From Serinus canaria (lineage: Eukaryota; Chordata; Aves; Passeriformes; Fringillidae): a DNA stretch of 64,000 nucleotides. The position numbers and the translations under genes were made by a program. A model generated the notes under the pieces. It saw only the letters and a list, made by a program, of their open reading frames with translations. It did not search any database and was not told the origin of the DNA. This document shows, piece after piece, positions 47,485 to 62,000 of the stretch. The stretch's first letter is position 1. The number at the start of each line of letters is the position of its first letter. The stretch is from assembly GCF_022539315.1 (NCBI RefSeq), contig NC_066316.1:95970179-96034178 (forward strand), in the 5' to 3' direction.

Positions 47485-50400
47485 GCAAAAAGAGCACCCA
47501 GTTCTGATTACAGTAGACTGTTCTGGCACAGTAAAAAGGATTGGTAAATAGAATGAATAAAATCTACTCCTACAGGAAGGACCTTTTATCCCTGTTGGTT
47601 TCAGATTTCTTACAACTCAAATGGAAGTGCAGTAAAATTGCAAACTTGGAAAGACGTGTGTTTTTAATGACAGTTTATTTTATGTGCTTGCTACAGGTTA
47701 AAGAAAAGGATTTTTTTTTCCAAACAAATAAGTCCAAGACAATTTTGGATCCTTGAACTGATAGCTTAGAACAAATTGGCAGCTACAGATTTCTTGTTGC
47801 CTGTGTAATGTATAAGCACACTTTCAGAATGGTATTTATCAAGCATAAATAGTATCCTTTCTAGAAATAGCATTGTTATGCAAGTAGTGCCGTGCCCAAG
47901 TTTTCAAAATAATATGAGTTAATTATGTCAGTGATAATATTTGGGAAATCTCTCATTTCTGAGCAAAGAATCTTAGGGCTACATCTGTAGCATGGGGACA
48001 CTCTCATAGCACAGTGGGGGGAACCCACATGACCGCCTTGGAGGGAACTCCAAAACTTTGGCTTGTAGATTCCTGTTTCCACCAAGATCCCCCAGTGTGC
48101 TTGTCTGCCTCTTAGAGAACTGGATTACAGGACTATTTTTGTGCCTCTGAAAGTAGCACAAAAAAGCCACCTTTCACTGTAGGGAAATACCTAGCTTGTG
48201 TATAATCAGCATGCAAGCATTGTCAACTAGTTGGTAGGAACAACTGCAGCTATGGGAGAACCATCAGTTCTTTCTAGTGTCTTGGCAGCACGCTAGGGGC
48301 TGCAGGGAAGGTTGCTTTTCACTCTGAATCATTTTGTTGGTCTCTGCAATTATGACTGGTAAAAGCAACATAGGGCAGTGGTTGAACTAAAACTTTTCTA
48401 GAACAGGCATTTCCAAGTTCTGGCAGCAGGACACCACCTGGTCTGTTGTACCAGATGATGTAGCATTGACAGCACTGATGTGGAATAAAGTAACTTGTAA
48501 AACAGTAGTTCCAAAAGATCATTTTGCATGCCATTTTCTAAGAGTAGGGGAACAATGTATAATTCATAATGCCCACTTTTTTAATAGCTCATAGAGTAAG
48601 AAAGGAATAGACAAAATCCAGGCAGGAATGCATGTATGCATGCTGAAATACCACTGCACCTATAATTACAAACTAGTGTATCATACAGGTTTGAGAGAAG
48701 TATGTTTTCTAAATTCTGGTTGCAAAGTTACTTTTAAAAGCAATAAGGGCAAAGACACACATTTTGGTTCACAGCTAGCTAGCTTGAGGAAGTGTTAAAC
48801 ACCTTCTGATCATCCTTTCCAGGACAAAGCAAATTCTGAGCATCTACAAATGTGTACCTCTAGATATTTTGGGAAATCAAGAGTAAAAGAGAAGAATGCA
48901 GCTGGTTTTGCTGTTCAGACTTCTCAGGCTTCAAATGGCTGTACCTCATGTTAGGATTTTCATACATCTTTCAATTTTAGTTATCACTGTCTTTCCTGGT
49001 TTAAATTCTTAATTGTTTTGTCCCAGCATCTTTGTTTGAAATCTGATACACTGCAAACAAATTATTTTAAGTTATATACCTGTATTGATTAGCAAACCGT
49101 ACTAGGCAGATTTGCTAAATAAGCTGCATGTTTTCCTATGAAATATTCTTGTGTGGAATAAATCTGTGCTGCACATCTAATTAGAAATGCTCAGACTAGC
49201 AGTTTGTTCAGTTTTGTTCAGTATCCTCAAAAGGTACAGAAGATGCTGACATATGATGTTCAAATACTTTCCCATAGGCAGAGGATGGCAGTCATTTCAG
49301 TATTCCCAGTATGACATACATTTACAATTCCCTTACATCATTCCTCCAAAGGTTCCACACAGCACTGCTGACAGGTAGTGAGGCCCTTTGAATATGATCT
49401 TTTGCATTTCAGTATTTTCACTGCTTTCTAATAACTGAAAATGGGGGATAGCAAGTACAGGGAATTTTTAATCATATTCCAAAACATTCAGTAAATAATC
49501 TTGTCAGAAACTTCAGCCTGCAACTGCAGATGCCTTCAATTTTTCTGATCACCCGGGGTTTCAGACACAAGTGTAACTTAGGTTTTTTCAATTGAGAACA
49601 AAAGTACTTAGCAGTCTTGTGCCTTTTTTTTGTTACTATAATGTCATCAGGTTTTTCAGAGCTTCTTTCTTTTCACTATTCTTTTCAAATAAATAAGAAG
49701 GGACCATAATTTGGATCTTTCAGAAGCCTGTAAGATTAAGAAGACAACCAAAGTGGGCCCAGCTGGTGTGAAAGAGTTCACACATTTTACACTCTGATAT
49801 GTAATCACAAAAGGTTCAGGACCTCAGTAAACACAGCCTGACCACCCATGATATTGCTTTATCTGTGGCCCATGCACCCAGCATAGCTGTCTGCTGCTTT
49901 GGTCTTCATCTGACCATTTTGGACAGTTTTGGTGGGACTACTGAGGTCATGCCTAATTCAACCATTTTTCTTGCACACCTGAAATGGTACAAAGCAGATA
50001 AGATGAAAAGGGGAGGCAGTTAGAGTTGGCCTTTCCAGCCCAGTAACTCAGTTATTTGTTCATGTAGAGATCCAGGCTCCCACTGAGATCTGCACTCAAA
50101 GGGAGTGGGGAGTCTGAAGGCAGTGCCTCACAGCCAAACAAGATATTGCCTTTTTGGCACTTAGTGGAAAGTGGTGAGGTACATCATGCCTCTGTGAGAG
50201 ACAGACTTTCACTGGGTTCCTGTGGGTATTAGTAATGCAGTCCTTTCCCAAACAAATGCTGAGGTGGTTGAGCTGCTTTTTCTTTCAGAATAACTTGTCA
50301 TACCATGTTTTCATTGCATATTCTTCCTCTCTAGCAAAGAACATTGTTGTCCTTGAAGGCACGTGCAATCCATAAACTAAAGATTTGTGGGAGAAGCATT

Positions 50401-53021
50401 ACTGAAATGTCATCTCCCCTCCACAGGTGCTGTAACTGTAATAAAATCTACTATGAATCTGGACTTTTTAAGATGCTACAATGTTATCAAACACTTCAGA
50501 AGGCTTGATAGGATCTGAAACATGTTTATCTGTCTGACAAGTGTCTGAAGCTCTCTAGAACTGTAAGATTTAGTCCAAACAATCCCATTTTCTGAAACCT
50601 GTTCTTTTCTAAGGAAAAAAATAATTTACAATCTTTTCCTAGAACAGAAGAAAAAGTAAGGGTGAATGTATTGTCTTCCAAGAGCAACCTAGATATTGCT
50701 GGTGTTCTGGACAGAGAAGTCCAAAGGAACACTGAACTCTATTACTGAAGAGATGTGTATCTTTTAATTGTCTAAAGCAGTTTATGTGCAGTTTAATAGG
50801 ATCAGTATTAGCAGCATTAGCACTGATACTTAAATGGGAGCTCTGATCCAGCCTTAAGCTCTGTGAGTCCTGAAGACAATACTTATTACAGCAACATAAG
50901 TATCATCTTCAATGCCATTAAAATTAAATACAAGCACACATCAATTTCAGTGTCAGGAGGCATACTGTAAAGATCAACAATAATTCTAGCTGCAGATCTC
51001 TCTGGAAGCCCATAAAGCTTGAATACCACAGTATGAGCTATATAGAATTTAGAGCTGTTTGAGTAGTACTTACAGATATAGAATGCTGTTATTTTGTCTT
51101 TTACTTTTATAGAGCATTCCTGCAATTTAGCAATTTTTTATAGTGGAGTGAATCTCATCATTGTACACAAATGAGAATACACTTGAAAAGTCTTTAACAC
51201 TGTTATTTGTCATCTGAACCCAGGTACCTGAGATATCTCTGTGTCATATGAATGTTTTCAAATCAGTTGTGAAATTGTGCAGTTCTGTGAATACTGAAAA
51301 ATTCAGAACTGGTGTAGATGAACTGCAATGCTAACATGACTAAAGAGTGAGATTAACTGGCAGGTAATCCTGACTATTTGGTGCCACTCCAGTGGTGCAA
51401 GGAAACAGTAAGTCAGTGCTGCCTATTGTGCTGTGACTGATCAAGAACTGCTTTATGACTTCAGGCTATCACAAAGTAGATGAAGAGTATTCATGACTTG
51501 GCTGAAAACATTTAAAATTATACTTTCTTGCCTTCAACCAGTTTGAAGAAAATATATTAACAACATCCCCAATATAATAAAACTAACAGAGTTTCCAGTT
51601 CTGAACCAATAATTGTTTTATTAAAAGGTCTGGCAATAGTTCTTACCTAAAAGTGGTACTCAAAGTGTGCACCTAGGCTCATTAAGGGACTAATGCTGTG
51701 GAAGAATGAGTTGCTGCAAGTCAGCTGGTTTGCAGGAGGTGCCTGTGCTCTGTCTTATTGTAAACACTTCTGAATGTGAGCCATCAAATCTTTCATTAAA
51801 AAGTTACCATCATTCAGGGCCTTCCAGACATTGTTCCTGCAATTCTTCCTACAGTGCCTCCAGCACAGGTCCATCCCCATCAGAGGATCTCTGGATGAGC
51901 CCATCATTTTACCCTTCTTCTTTCCTTAAGAACAACATTCCTTCTTGTGCTGGGGAATGCAAACAGATAGACCTGGCCCTGACAGCATTTACATTTTCAT
52001 TTCCCTAATTGTGTGTCCTTTTGCATCTTTATCTGTTGATATTTAGATGGAAGATGAATTCCTAAGAAGGTTATGTTTGCCCAAGGTCACTAATTCAGCC
52101 GTACTTCAGCTTTTGCAGGTGGGACTCCTAAGAAAGGAACATCTTCACCAAGTGAAATGGACTTGAACCATATGTGCTTCTAAAGAGCATCAGTAGCAAG
52201 GCTCATTAGGCTACAGAAATGAAGGAAAGTTAAACCTGTGGGTTAAGACAGGCTCTGGAAGATCTGTGGAAACTAGTGAGGATTTTGGTGAATTTAGGAA
52301 TGATGTTACTGGAACAGGAAGATGGGATGCCCAAGATTTGAAGCAGGACAGCAGTGGTTTGGACAAAGGTGTAAGTCCCTGGGTCGGTTGTTATTTTAGA
52401 GTGGACCCATAAGGTGAAGCATAGCAGGTTTGGAATGGGAAAGTTTCTGAAGGTAAGATAATGATTAAGGACATCTTTGAAAGAAAAATGAAAAATTTAA
52501 TGTAGAGACCTCATAGAGGCAAAGACAAAGTCTGGGGACACTAGCAGAGGACCAGAGAGCTTAGCTCTGATTGAGTCATTTCGCTCTGGCCTAAGTAACT
52601 TTATTTTTCAGGCAACCTATGAACAAGAAACAGAAAGGTTCTGGATTTCCAGGTGCTTGCCATCAACATGTTGTGAGCAATGTATCAGTTTAAAGCTGGA
52701 GACATACTCATTGACTGTTCTCTCTTCTGTTTCCAGTTAAGTGATTTGCTACACTCCTTCCGCAATGTAATCCAGTAATTCAGCTCAGAAAGCAAAAAAC
52801 ACAACACAAATGTCTTTGATATTGGTTCCAAGGCAGTGTTAAGATGAGGAAGGACCCCTAATGTGGTCAGGGTTAACCCAGATAGTCAGATTTGTCATTG
52901 TTCAGTGAGGAACTGAAAGGAGTTGGTGGCAAACCCAGCTGTAATTCAGAACAGCTTTGCCCACAAGTACTCCTTAACACTGGCTGCACTGCTTGTTTTG
53001 TCAAGGGTATGTTTTTTCAAG
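47485..53021. other. Noncoding, no gene recognised
   Basis: About 5.5 kb of unique sequence with short open frames on both strands, the longest 100 codons (51706-52008 plus), Ser/Cys-rich without a known domain. A partial palindrome, GCATGTATGCATGC, lies near 48629. No interspersed repeat is supported. Confidence 0.5.
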
Positions 53022-53337
53022 TATCTCCAACCACCTGAATGCAGTCAGGTGGGGGTTGGTCTCATTCACCAGGTACTGATAGAACAAGAGGACACAGTTT
53101 TAGGCTGTGCTAAGGGAAATACAGGTTGGATATTAGGAAAAGTTTTTCATGGAAAGAGTCATAAAGTTCTGGAATGGCCTGCCTGGGGGAGTTGTGGAGT
53201 CACCATCCCTGGATTGCATAAAAAAAGACTGGATGTGGCACTGAGTGCCGTGGTTTAGTTGAGGGTTAGGGAATGGGTTGGACTCGATGATCTTTAAGGT
53301 CTCTTCCAACCTTGTGATTCTGTGAATTCTGTGAATC
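53022..53337 (+). mobile_element. CR1 retrotransposon 3' end, well preserved
   Basis: AGGTGGGGGTTGGTCTCATT, AGAACAAGAGGACACAG, GGTTGGATATTAGGAAAAG, GGAGTCACCATCCCTGGATT, GTGGCACTGAGTGCCGTGG, GGTTGGACTCGATGATCTTT and AAGGTCTCTTCCAACCTTGT are all present in order. The terminal repeats (GATTCTGTGAATTCTGTGAA) complete the 3' end. It is one of the least diverged CR1 copies in the window and is 5'-truncated. The 111-codon open frame across it is incidental. Confidence 0.95.
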
Positions 53338-56300
53338 TTTTGTTTATTTGTCTTTGAGCTGTTAGTAATGTTGCTAATGAGAAGACAGGAAAAATACCTC
53401 AAAGGCCCTGGGTGGGCTGGAAAGCTAAAGATGGAAGGTTCTCCTTTCATGTGTCTTATCTACTTTGTGCTGTAATAGGACTTGCTTGGCTATTTGTCAT
53501 AGGCAGGACATTCCAGCACTAACACAGTGTCAGGAGATCTCTGCAGGTGCTTTCTGCAGACAAAGAGATCACCTCTACCACCAACCTGGATTCTGAGAGG
53601 ATTCAGAGTACTTATCATGCATGATGTGAGAAAAAAAATCCCTTGCCTACAGGGAAGACTTTGGCAAATCCCTTCTCAAGGAGAGTCCATTAACCTAAGT
53701 GAGCTAGTTGTTTTCATGGATAGCCTTCTATCATATTAGAGGTGGTGATTGGGGAATTAATCTTTTACACATGCAAATATGACAAATGTCTGTAAGATCA
53801 GTGTGTAAATAAACAGCATTTATTAATCACTTTTCCATCAACCTATTAATTCACCCTTCTTGTATATTACTGAAGCATCAATGCATGTATTAACAAAGAG
53901 TAAAACTCCAGTGAAGTTTTCTGATGTAGTAGCATTCTTGGACTAAGGATCGCTGAAATAATTTCTTAAGCAACAATCTCCAAACTACCCCACAAAGCTA
54001 CATCCTTCTGGAGTTTTAATGAGTAAATGTTTATTCATCCATTTCTAATGTTACACACAGTGTAACTCCAGTTACTGTAATGTCATATCATGGGAAACGA
54101 CAAAAGCTCTTTCTAAAGACCTGAAAGCAGATTTCCCTAAACACGTCTCACAGCAGCTAAGCAAATTAAGTTCATAATATTCATTCTGATACTAGTTGAA
54201 ATGAAAATTATTTTGCTATCTTCTAGAGGCAGAGGTTTAACTTTTGCTGCAGAAGTTAGTTTATTACCAAAAGTGTTATGTGTCACTGATGGGAGGTTTA
54301 ACAAGGCTCATAAATGAGAAGTGCAAGTTGTATTCTGTACAGGGTTTTGCTCATCAGAAAGGTTTGACACCTCTGCTGATGTCAGCTGCCATGATAGACC
54401 CTTGTCATTTGTGCAGAAAAACAACACCTCATTACAAAGGGTATAATTTTTTCCCATTCTCTTTTAATCTGACTTCACACTCACAGTCTAACTGAATGGC
54501 ACTTTTTTCAAAACATGCTGAATTGTGCTGCTTTGGGATCATACATCAGTGCAACTAGAACAAGGTTGAAACTAACAGCTAAAATATTTTCATACATAAT
54601 CATAACATGAAACCTGGGAAAGGACCTCTGAACAGGAAAAGATGGCTACTGCCTCTTTTACAGTGAGTGAAATGTCATTGGCATAATATAATATGTGCAT
54701 TCTGTTTATACATTTTTAAATCCTTGGAATATAGATCTCTGTAAAACAGTGGCTTTCATTTATTTAGCTTGGTAAAAACAACATTTGTTTCTCTTGGAGT
54801 GCTGTACATTGAGAACATAGAAGACAGAATTTAACATTGGTGAGGATGATGTAAGGGAATTTTGCTAAGTTTATTGAGTTTGCAGGGTTTTCAACCTGCA
54901 AATGGACAATAACTCACTTCTAATGTGATTCCTTAAAATCTTTTCCAGTCTGGGGTAAGCATATCTCCTCGAAGGCTGATTTTCTTAGCAGAAATTCTGT
55001 GACTGATTCTGCATATTCTGCATGACAATTTTCAGTAAAGTACTAGTCACACTGTGAAACTAGACATTTCAGAAAGTCGTTCAGGTCATTAACACTGAAG
55101 GACAGAAATAAGTATTTTTCCAGTTTGAGGGAAGTTTATATTGTAAAAGAAAACATTAAAAGGAAATCCAGCTGTTAGAGCCCCCTAAGCAAGTTCACTC
55201 TACTTATTAGGAAAATTGATTACTTCTTTTTAACTGCTTCTGATTTAATTATGAAAGGTGATGCAGTCTGCAAATCTGGAAATGTAGAGCCATGGTCACA
55301 GTCATGGAGCAGCAGAGAAGGTGTTTGTGCATGTTGCAATGATGTAGAGCTGAGCTCACAGCAAAGGGGACAGGACAAGGACAGCATGTTTGAGGATGAT
55401 GGCTACATGAAAAGAGGAGCTGTACTTCCCAAATTATATATGAAGAAGATTAAAAAAGAGAATTATATTTTCCTTCATAATGGATGACAGGTTTTAGAGA
55501 TTCCACTTGCAGCTTTAAACAAGGAAAACAGCTGGTCTTTTTTCAGCTGAGCTGAAAGTATCTTCAGTCTCATCTTGTCCTTCCTAAGTATTCCTCTGTA
55601 TGCACAGCTGTCCTGGCTGATCCCATTTCCCCTTCCAATCACCTTCTCCTTAACTAGTACTGGGGCAGTTAAAGCAATTGTACAAGCAGAGTAATTTTTA
55701 TTACTGAACCTGGTTAGTGCTTGCTTTGGCTCACAGACAAACCTTACTCAATATCTCTGCACACTGGGAAGTAGCAAAACTTAAAGATTATAGAGAGAAG
55801 GAAAACAGATATCTGAAGAAGAAGTGAGAACAGGAGAGAATGAAAATATTGAATAGGGCTAAACTGCATCAAAGGGTACACAGTAAATATTTGAGGCAGA
55901 ACAAGGAGATGTAAATATAGGTAGATGTTTTTCTGCTGCTCTCCCTGGATCCTGACAGCAGCACAGGATGATTTCAGGCATCCACACAAGCCTCCCTTCC
56001 AGCCACTCCATTAATCACTTGCTGCTGCTGCTGTGTGTGAAACATGGAGTGAGAAGGGTGCTCTTGTTAACATGTAACCATCCTTCATTTCAGTTCACAA
56101 TGCCAGTCACATGCATCAGTCTGAACCAGCAACATCCAAACCTCAAGGAAAAAAGCATGAGTCAGAAAAAAAGAAAGAAAAAGTGGAGGAAAATAATGGC
56201 TGACATACTGCTTGCAGAAAAGAGATAAAGCAGGGGCAAACCTCAAATTTCTCTGCAAAATGGGAGAATGTATTAAAATATTTTCTGCCAAATTCATGCT

Positions 56301-58979
56301 TAAAATTAGTCAAGATGAGAGTTTTCTCTTTTTTTAACCAAACTTAAGCATTACTGAAAAACACAATAAGGCCTGAGAGGTCATTATTTGTGGGACACTG
56401 TCTTTTCATACAGGTGGCTGAGTCTTCCAGGTATCTGCAACTGAGATGTGGCCAGACTTCCTCTACAAGAGGGAGAAGTCCAATATTTGAATATTAAGAG
56501 TTGTGAAGAAGAGAACTAGATGTGGCACCTTAGGAGTACAAAGGTCTTGCACTCTTCCACAAATCAATTCTTGTCTTAATGTCATCCACATTAAAATTTC
56601 TAAAACTGCTGTGCTGTGTGTGGCATGGACAGCTGTGTATATTGTACTGACATAAACAAATGCCAGTTGGTTGATGCTCTCTCCTGCTGCAGCTGTGCCA
56701 ATCTATGCCATTATGGTTGGTGTCTCTGTTATGAAAAAAAAAGTAGCACCCAAAAATTACAATAGGTTTCCAGTGGGGAAAAAAATATTCCTGTTTAAAA
56801 AATAGATTAAATATTAAAGGACCATTTTATTCTCCCTTCATATAATATATGAATGTATGAGTACCTTTTCTGCATATAAAATTTTTGTTCTTCATATCAT
56901 CAGGTCCATGTCATATATTCTACACTTGACTATGAACTAAGGTGTAGATAAAGCTGATTGACTGAACTGAATCAGGTACCTCTAAAACCCCCAAATATCT
57001 GTGCTTTTTCCCTTGATAGTGAAATTTGTACACTACTAACAGGTACGTCTCTGAGTTGAAGCATGCTAAAGAAGTTTGAGACATTAAAGGTAGTTAATTT
57101 TTTTTCAGTAAAATAAAATATAAAACTTTAAAAATTTTTTTATTCTAATAATCTGAGTTCCCTTTTCATTGAGGATGCCTTATAGAATTCTGGCAGTGTA
57201 GAGTGGTTTTATGCTGGATTCAATTTATGCCTATTTGAAAGACAAGCTTGAATGAGGATGAGAATCTTATCCAATACATGTGTCTATTTTGAATTTTGAA
57301 CTTATAAATGAATCTGGTGAGAAGCACCAAATCTCAGATGGTCATGCTTCAATGACTTCATAGTTTATGTTTTATTATTTCTGCGTCTGAACTACAGGCA
57401 CTGGTCATCTACCAATATACCACCAAACAAAGTGATGCTAAAACACAGAATAAAACTAATTGAAACTATCACAAAGACCTTCCACAATAGTTGAACACAC
57501 AGTCCTAAAAGGAAAACTCCTAATTTCACTGTAGTTTTTTTTGAAAAACTGTAACATATCCAAGGTCCCTTTGAGTCCAAGGGAGCTTCTTCTTTTATTT
57601 CAGCTCTTTCAAGCAACTCATTAGGATTGCCTTGTTTTGCTCAAAAATGGTTTATAGCCCTTTGAGTCTAGTTTAATGGTCTTCATTCAATGATGTATTA
57701 AAGAAGTTTGCATTTTTTGTTATTTCTATCATCTTGTTAATAAAAGACTAAGTATCTTACCAATAGATAAATATTCTAATTGATTTCAAATGGGATTTGT
57801 GGGTTCACAATTAGATAGTGAAGTTCACATTTTAAATTCCAACAAGCTCCAAAATTAGTGTGTGTTGGGTTTTTTTTCCTGCAGCAGCTAATGAGAGAGT
57901 CATAGTGTGGAAAAACAGCAATAAAATGAAGTTTGTGTTTATATGACGCAGTGTGACAATATTCATGTTTACAATTCAGCAAAGTTGAGAAAATACCTCT
58001 CTCCTGACCCTGACACGACACATTGGCAGCTTTAGTATAAAATGTGCATTCTTGAGCCTGCAGGTGATTCTCACTGTGGAAGACCTTGTATTCACAACTA
58101 CCCAGTAAAACCTGAGAATTGTTAAAATGGAGGATAAAATATAGCTTCAGAAGAATATTCAAAGAAAGCCACTAAAGTCAAAATCCTCAAACTAGATTTA
58201 AGTTTTTGAAGTGAGGCAATTCACCTCAAATAGGAGCAAATAAAAGATACTTTAAAAGCAGAGGATTAAAAAGTAGACATAAAAGAACAGTGATACTCTC
58301 TTTTCAAGTAATAGAACAAACTATATTATGAGCAGCATTTTGAAGTGTACATCAAACCGATTTTCTCCTCTTTATCCTTTTTAATCTCCACCAGATGCAG
58401 TTTCTTTAAATTCAAGTTTTACATTCCTAGCCATAACTTGTCTGAACACACGGAGAGAGCATTGAGAGACATTAGTGGCATTCTTTTTCTCTTTCTTTCT
58501 CTGTCATTCTATTTGTTACAGCTGCTGAAGGCTTATCTTCTTAAGTCACTCAGTTTTATAGACTTGGTTTGCTTTATTTTCATCTATGTTTTTAGGCTCC
58601 AAACAATTCCATGCCATTCTTCCACGGAATTTGTGCAGTGAAAGAGATGCACAAATACACAGAGATACTTCCTTATGTAAAAGCCTACGTAAATAAATGT
58701 GTGTATGTATATGTATGCATGTATATAAATGATCTCAAAGAAAAGCTGACATGATTGTTACTGGTATGGTAGAAAAAAGCTTTACAATTATACTTTAAAG
58801 CTTAATTGACAGAACATAGCATGATTGAAATCTCAGAATGGAAACGCTGCAGGAGGAAGGAGGGGTTTTCATTAAGCCACACCAATATTCAGTAGCACTT
58901 TTTCTCAGTTGATCCCTCAGGGTCATAATTTTCTCAGGAATGATGAAATACAGTTTCCTTTCCCACAAACATTTTAATC
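53338..58979. other. Noncoding, no gene recognised
   Basis: Unique AT-rich sequence. A 128-codon minus-strand open frame (57776-58162) is rich in Cys and His but does not match a zinc-finger spacing, and I cannot assign it. A cryptic TG/TA-rich patch starts the run at about 58699-58733. Confidence 0.5.
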
Positions 58980-59000
58980 TTTTTTTTTTTTTTTTTTTTT
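58980..59000. repeat. T21 homopolymer run
   Basis: Twenty-one consecutive T bases. Read on the minus strand this is an A tail, but no retrocopy is recognisable on its 5' side. Confidence 0.9.
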
Positions 59001-62000
59001 CTTAAGAGATTGCTGGTAATGAGTTTCTCCTTTATTCTTTCCCTCTTCTCTCTTATATCTCAATTAATTGTGGATAAGGATGGATTAACCATTTTCACTG
59101 TTTCTTCTAATTAGAACTACATGTATGTGAAGCAAACTGATCTGTTACTAGGTGTTTGGTTTTTTTCTTCCTGTACAGGAAATACCCATGACTAACATCC
59201 TGCAGTAGCTAAGTCTCTAGAATAGCTTTTATTCATTAAGGCAGCATGATATGTTTTAATGGTGTTTAACAGAATCCGCACAATTTCAGCAAGTCTGCTG
59301 ACCTTGTGCTGTAAACATAGGTTATATTACAAGTGTTACTAAAGACAGCAAGAAATTATTTTATTTTTCTTCCTGGAGGTAAAAATCTGACTGCTTGTTA
59401 TTTATTTTGGACCTGTTCAGCTGGACGGACAAGAATAATTGCATTTTTTGACATCGTTAAATCCACAAAACATCAAAGGTGCAATGCATATAATGCTGGA
59501 AACAACTCTCAGTGAGGAAACTCTAGGATAAATGGTACAAAATAAACCCCTCATCCATTTGGTTAATCAACTCTATTCCCCTTTTCCCCTCATCTTTCAA
59601 ATTCACAGGCAAATGACATTTGCCTTTCCCCAGCATGCACCTCTCCTTTAAACCAGGGAGTTTGCCTGGGGCCATACCTATATATCTGATCCATGCATAA
59701 TGAAGCATGAAGCTGCCAATTGTAGGGAGCTTCTGCTGTGTCAGAGACTGATAGGCATTTCATTTGCTGAACTCCCAAGGGCCCTCACGCTTCTCAGGTT
59801 TCATGTAGTATTTATTTTAGGCACTCACATTTCTCATCTGTGAACTTCACACCATATGTAGAATGAGTAACACAAGCTCTGCGTGAAAAAGCTCTCCAGG
59901 TAGTTTTAAATGTAACTTGGTGGACTGGGGGCATTATGGCCTTGAAAAATAGGCTTGCATGGGAAATGAAGGAATATTAAGCTTTGTTCATACAACAGCT
60001 GTCCGAGTCTTTCACTGAATAAGAATGGTCTTATTCTAATAAAATCACTGCTCTACACTTCTACCACACAAATTGTTTTGTACTCTGCACTGTGCAGATC
60101 TACATTTTTCACAAATTATTGCTACGCTGCCATACTGTCTACAAGGAAATGTTCATTTGCTGTTTCTGAAGTGCACTTTTGTTAGGTCTGAGGCTCACAG
60201 TCAGGCTGAGCTGATGGATAGCAAGCTCATATGCCGTGCAGCTTTGAAATCTGAAGGCTGAATAAAATCCTGAAAAGATTGTTTTAGTTCTCAAAATTCG
60301 ACCATGCAGGATTACTGAGGCAAATATTGTCTCTTTATTTTTGCTGGTAGGGATCTAGAAAATATTTCCTATGAAATGCTCTCTTATAGCATAACAATGA
60401 AGGAGAATAATAGAGAGGGATAAAAGAAATGCTTATTCTCCATTGGAGTCTTTTCTGAATAGGTGTTTCTAAGCATAACAAAACCTTTGGCATTTGCTTC
60501 TCAGTTTGTAGGTGAGGGGATTATGACAACCTTGTGAAAAATCCTCACGTAAGTGTTCATAGGGGACACAGTCTCTGGACTTGCAGCCAAATGATGTAGA
60601 CTAGACAGTAAAACTGACATTCAGAAAACAAATCTGTTTGACTGCTTGGCAGTTCAAGCTTGTTTCTGAGAGGAGACAAATACTATGTTCTTGATCAGGA
60701 ATATTGAAATATGCATGCAGTACGAAGCAGTATTTCACTGTTTGCAGTGGCAGATTACTCTTGTAGAATTGAATGTGCTCACAGGCACACGCTGTGCTGA
60801 GGGAGCAGACCCTCTGCCAGTCCAAAGTGCTGTAGTGGAGCAATGTTAATTTAAACAGAAGCATTGTTACTCTGCACTTCCCTCTTTATCTGTTTGCAAC
60901 ACTGCTTTCATGAGTGCTCAGTGTCCAAACTTCCTTTGGCAATCAGCTTTCTTGATTTTGTCCTTTATTGAAGGCAATTCTGGGGGTTTCATCATTTAAA
61001 AACAAGCAAACAAAAAAGAAGAAACCACTCCAAACCCTTTTCTGTGAGCTCTATATGTCGTGTACAATCTGTAATAGGCAATGCTGTGAATGAGATAGTT
61101 CACTACTATTAAGCTAATGAAATACAAAGTGTAAGTGGTTTCATTATGCCAGCAGCAATTCTTTCTTATATTTCATTGAAATACTTATTCCATAGTATGC
61201 TTTACAGTAGGAAATTCTATTGAAATTTTTGCCTTCTTATTGAATTTGAGCTGTAAAAACACATTGCAGAATTCTACTTCATGGATATATAATCTTCAAA
61301 ACAAAGTGAATGAATAGAGTTGCCTGCATGGAATTAGGGTATTACAATAATGAATGCAATCATGTTGTGAAAGGCTTTTTATGTTGTTCAGACTCACATG
61401 AGAGTGCAGCAATATTTGTTTGGCAAGTAGCATTTTGGTATTCTCTGGCTTTCAAATTCCTCATCACAATCTACCTTAATGTAAAGGGTTTTTTTAAATA
61501 CATCATTTGCATACACCTATATACATGTGCCAAATGTGTGTTGGGTTGTTTTTTTTTTTTTTAATGTGTACAGTTAATTAGCATGGCTGAAATCAAGCAG
61601 ATGTTATTGACAGGAGAAAAATTGTGCAATGGCGAATTCAGCTCCAGATGCTATAGCAAAGCTGTTCTTAAGTTGCTTTACATGGCACAATTACATGCAT
61701 GTGCAGGTACCCTCGTTTGTGTGCACACACAGTACATGGATAAAAGCAGGTACAGCATGTATGTTTGGAACTGGCCTGTGTCCCTGTACACTTCTTTTCT
61801 CTGACTGCTACATTCAAAGGGAGAGTGAGGAGGAAGGGCGCAGCCATCTCCTGATTCATGTGTCATCTCCGACGCAGCTCACTGCATTGCAGGTCTTCTG
61901 CTGCCAGTGCAACTGAACCATGATGAGGAGGGACCACCCTCTAATGGAGAAAAATAGTATTTCGGTTTGGGGCCTCATTTGAATATTGCCTTTCAGCTTT

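Noticed and set aside
52923..53258. 111-codon plus-strand open frame
   Set aside because: Its second half lies in the untranslated tail of a CR1 element, so it is not a host gene.
57776..58162. 128-codon minus-strand Cys/His-containing frame considered as a zinc-finger fragment
   Set aside because: The Cys and His residues do not follow C2H2 or other finger spacing.
58980..59000. T21 run as the tail of a minus-strand processed pseudogene
   Set aside because: No recognisable mRNA-like sequence lies to its right and no flanking direct repeats were seen.
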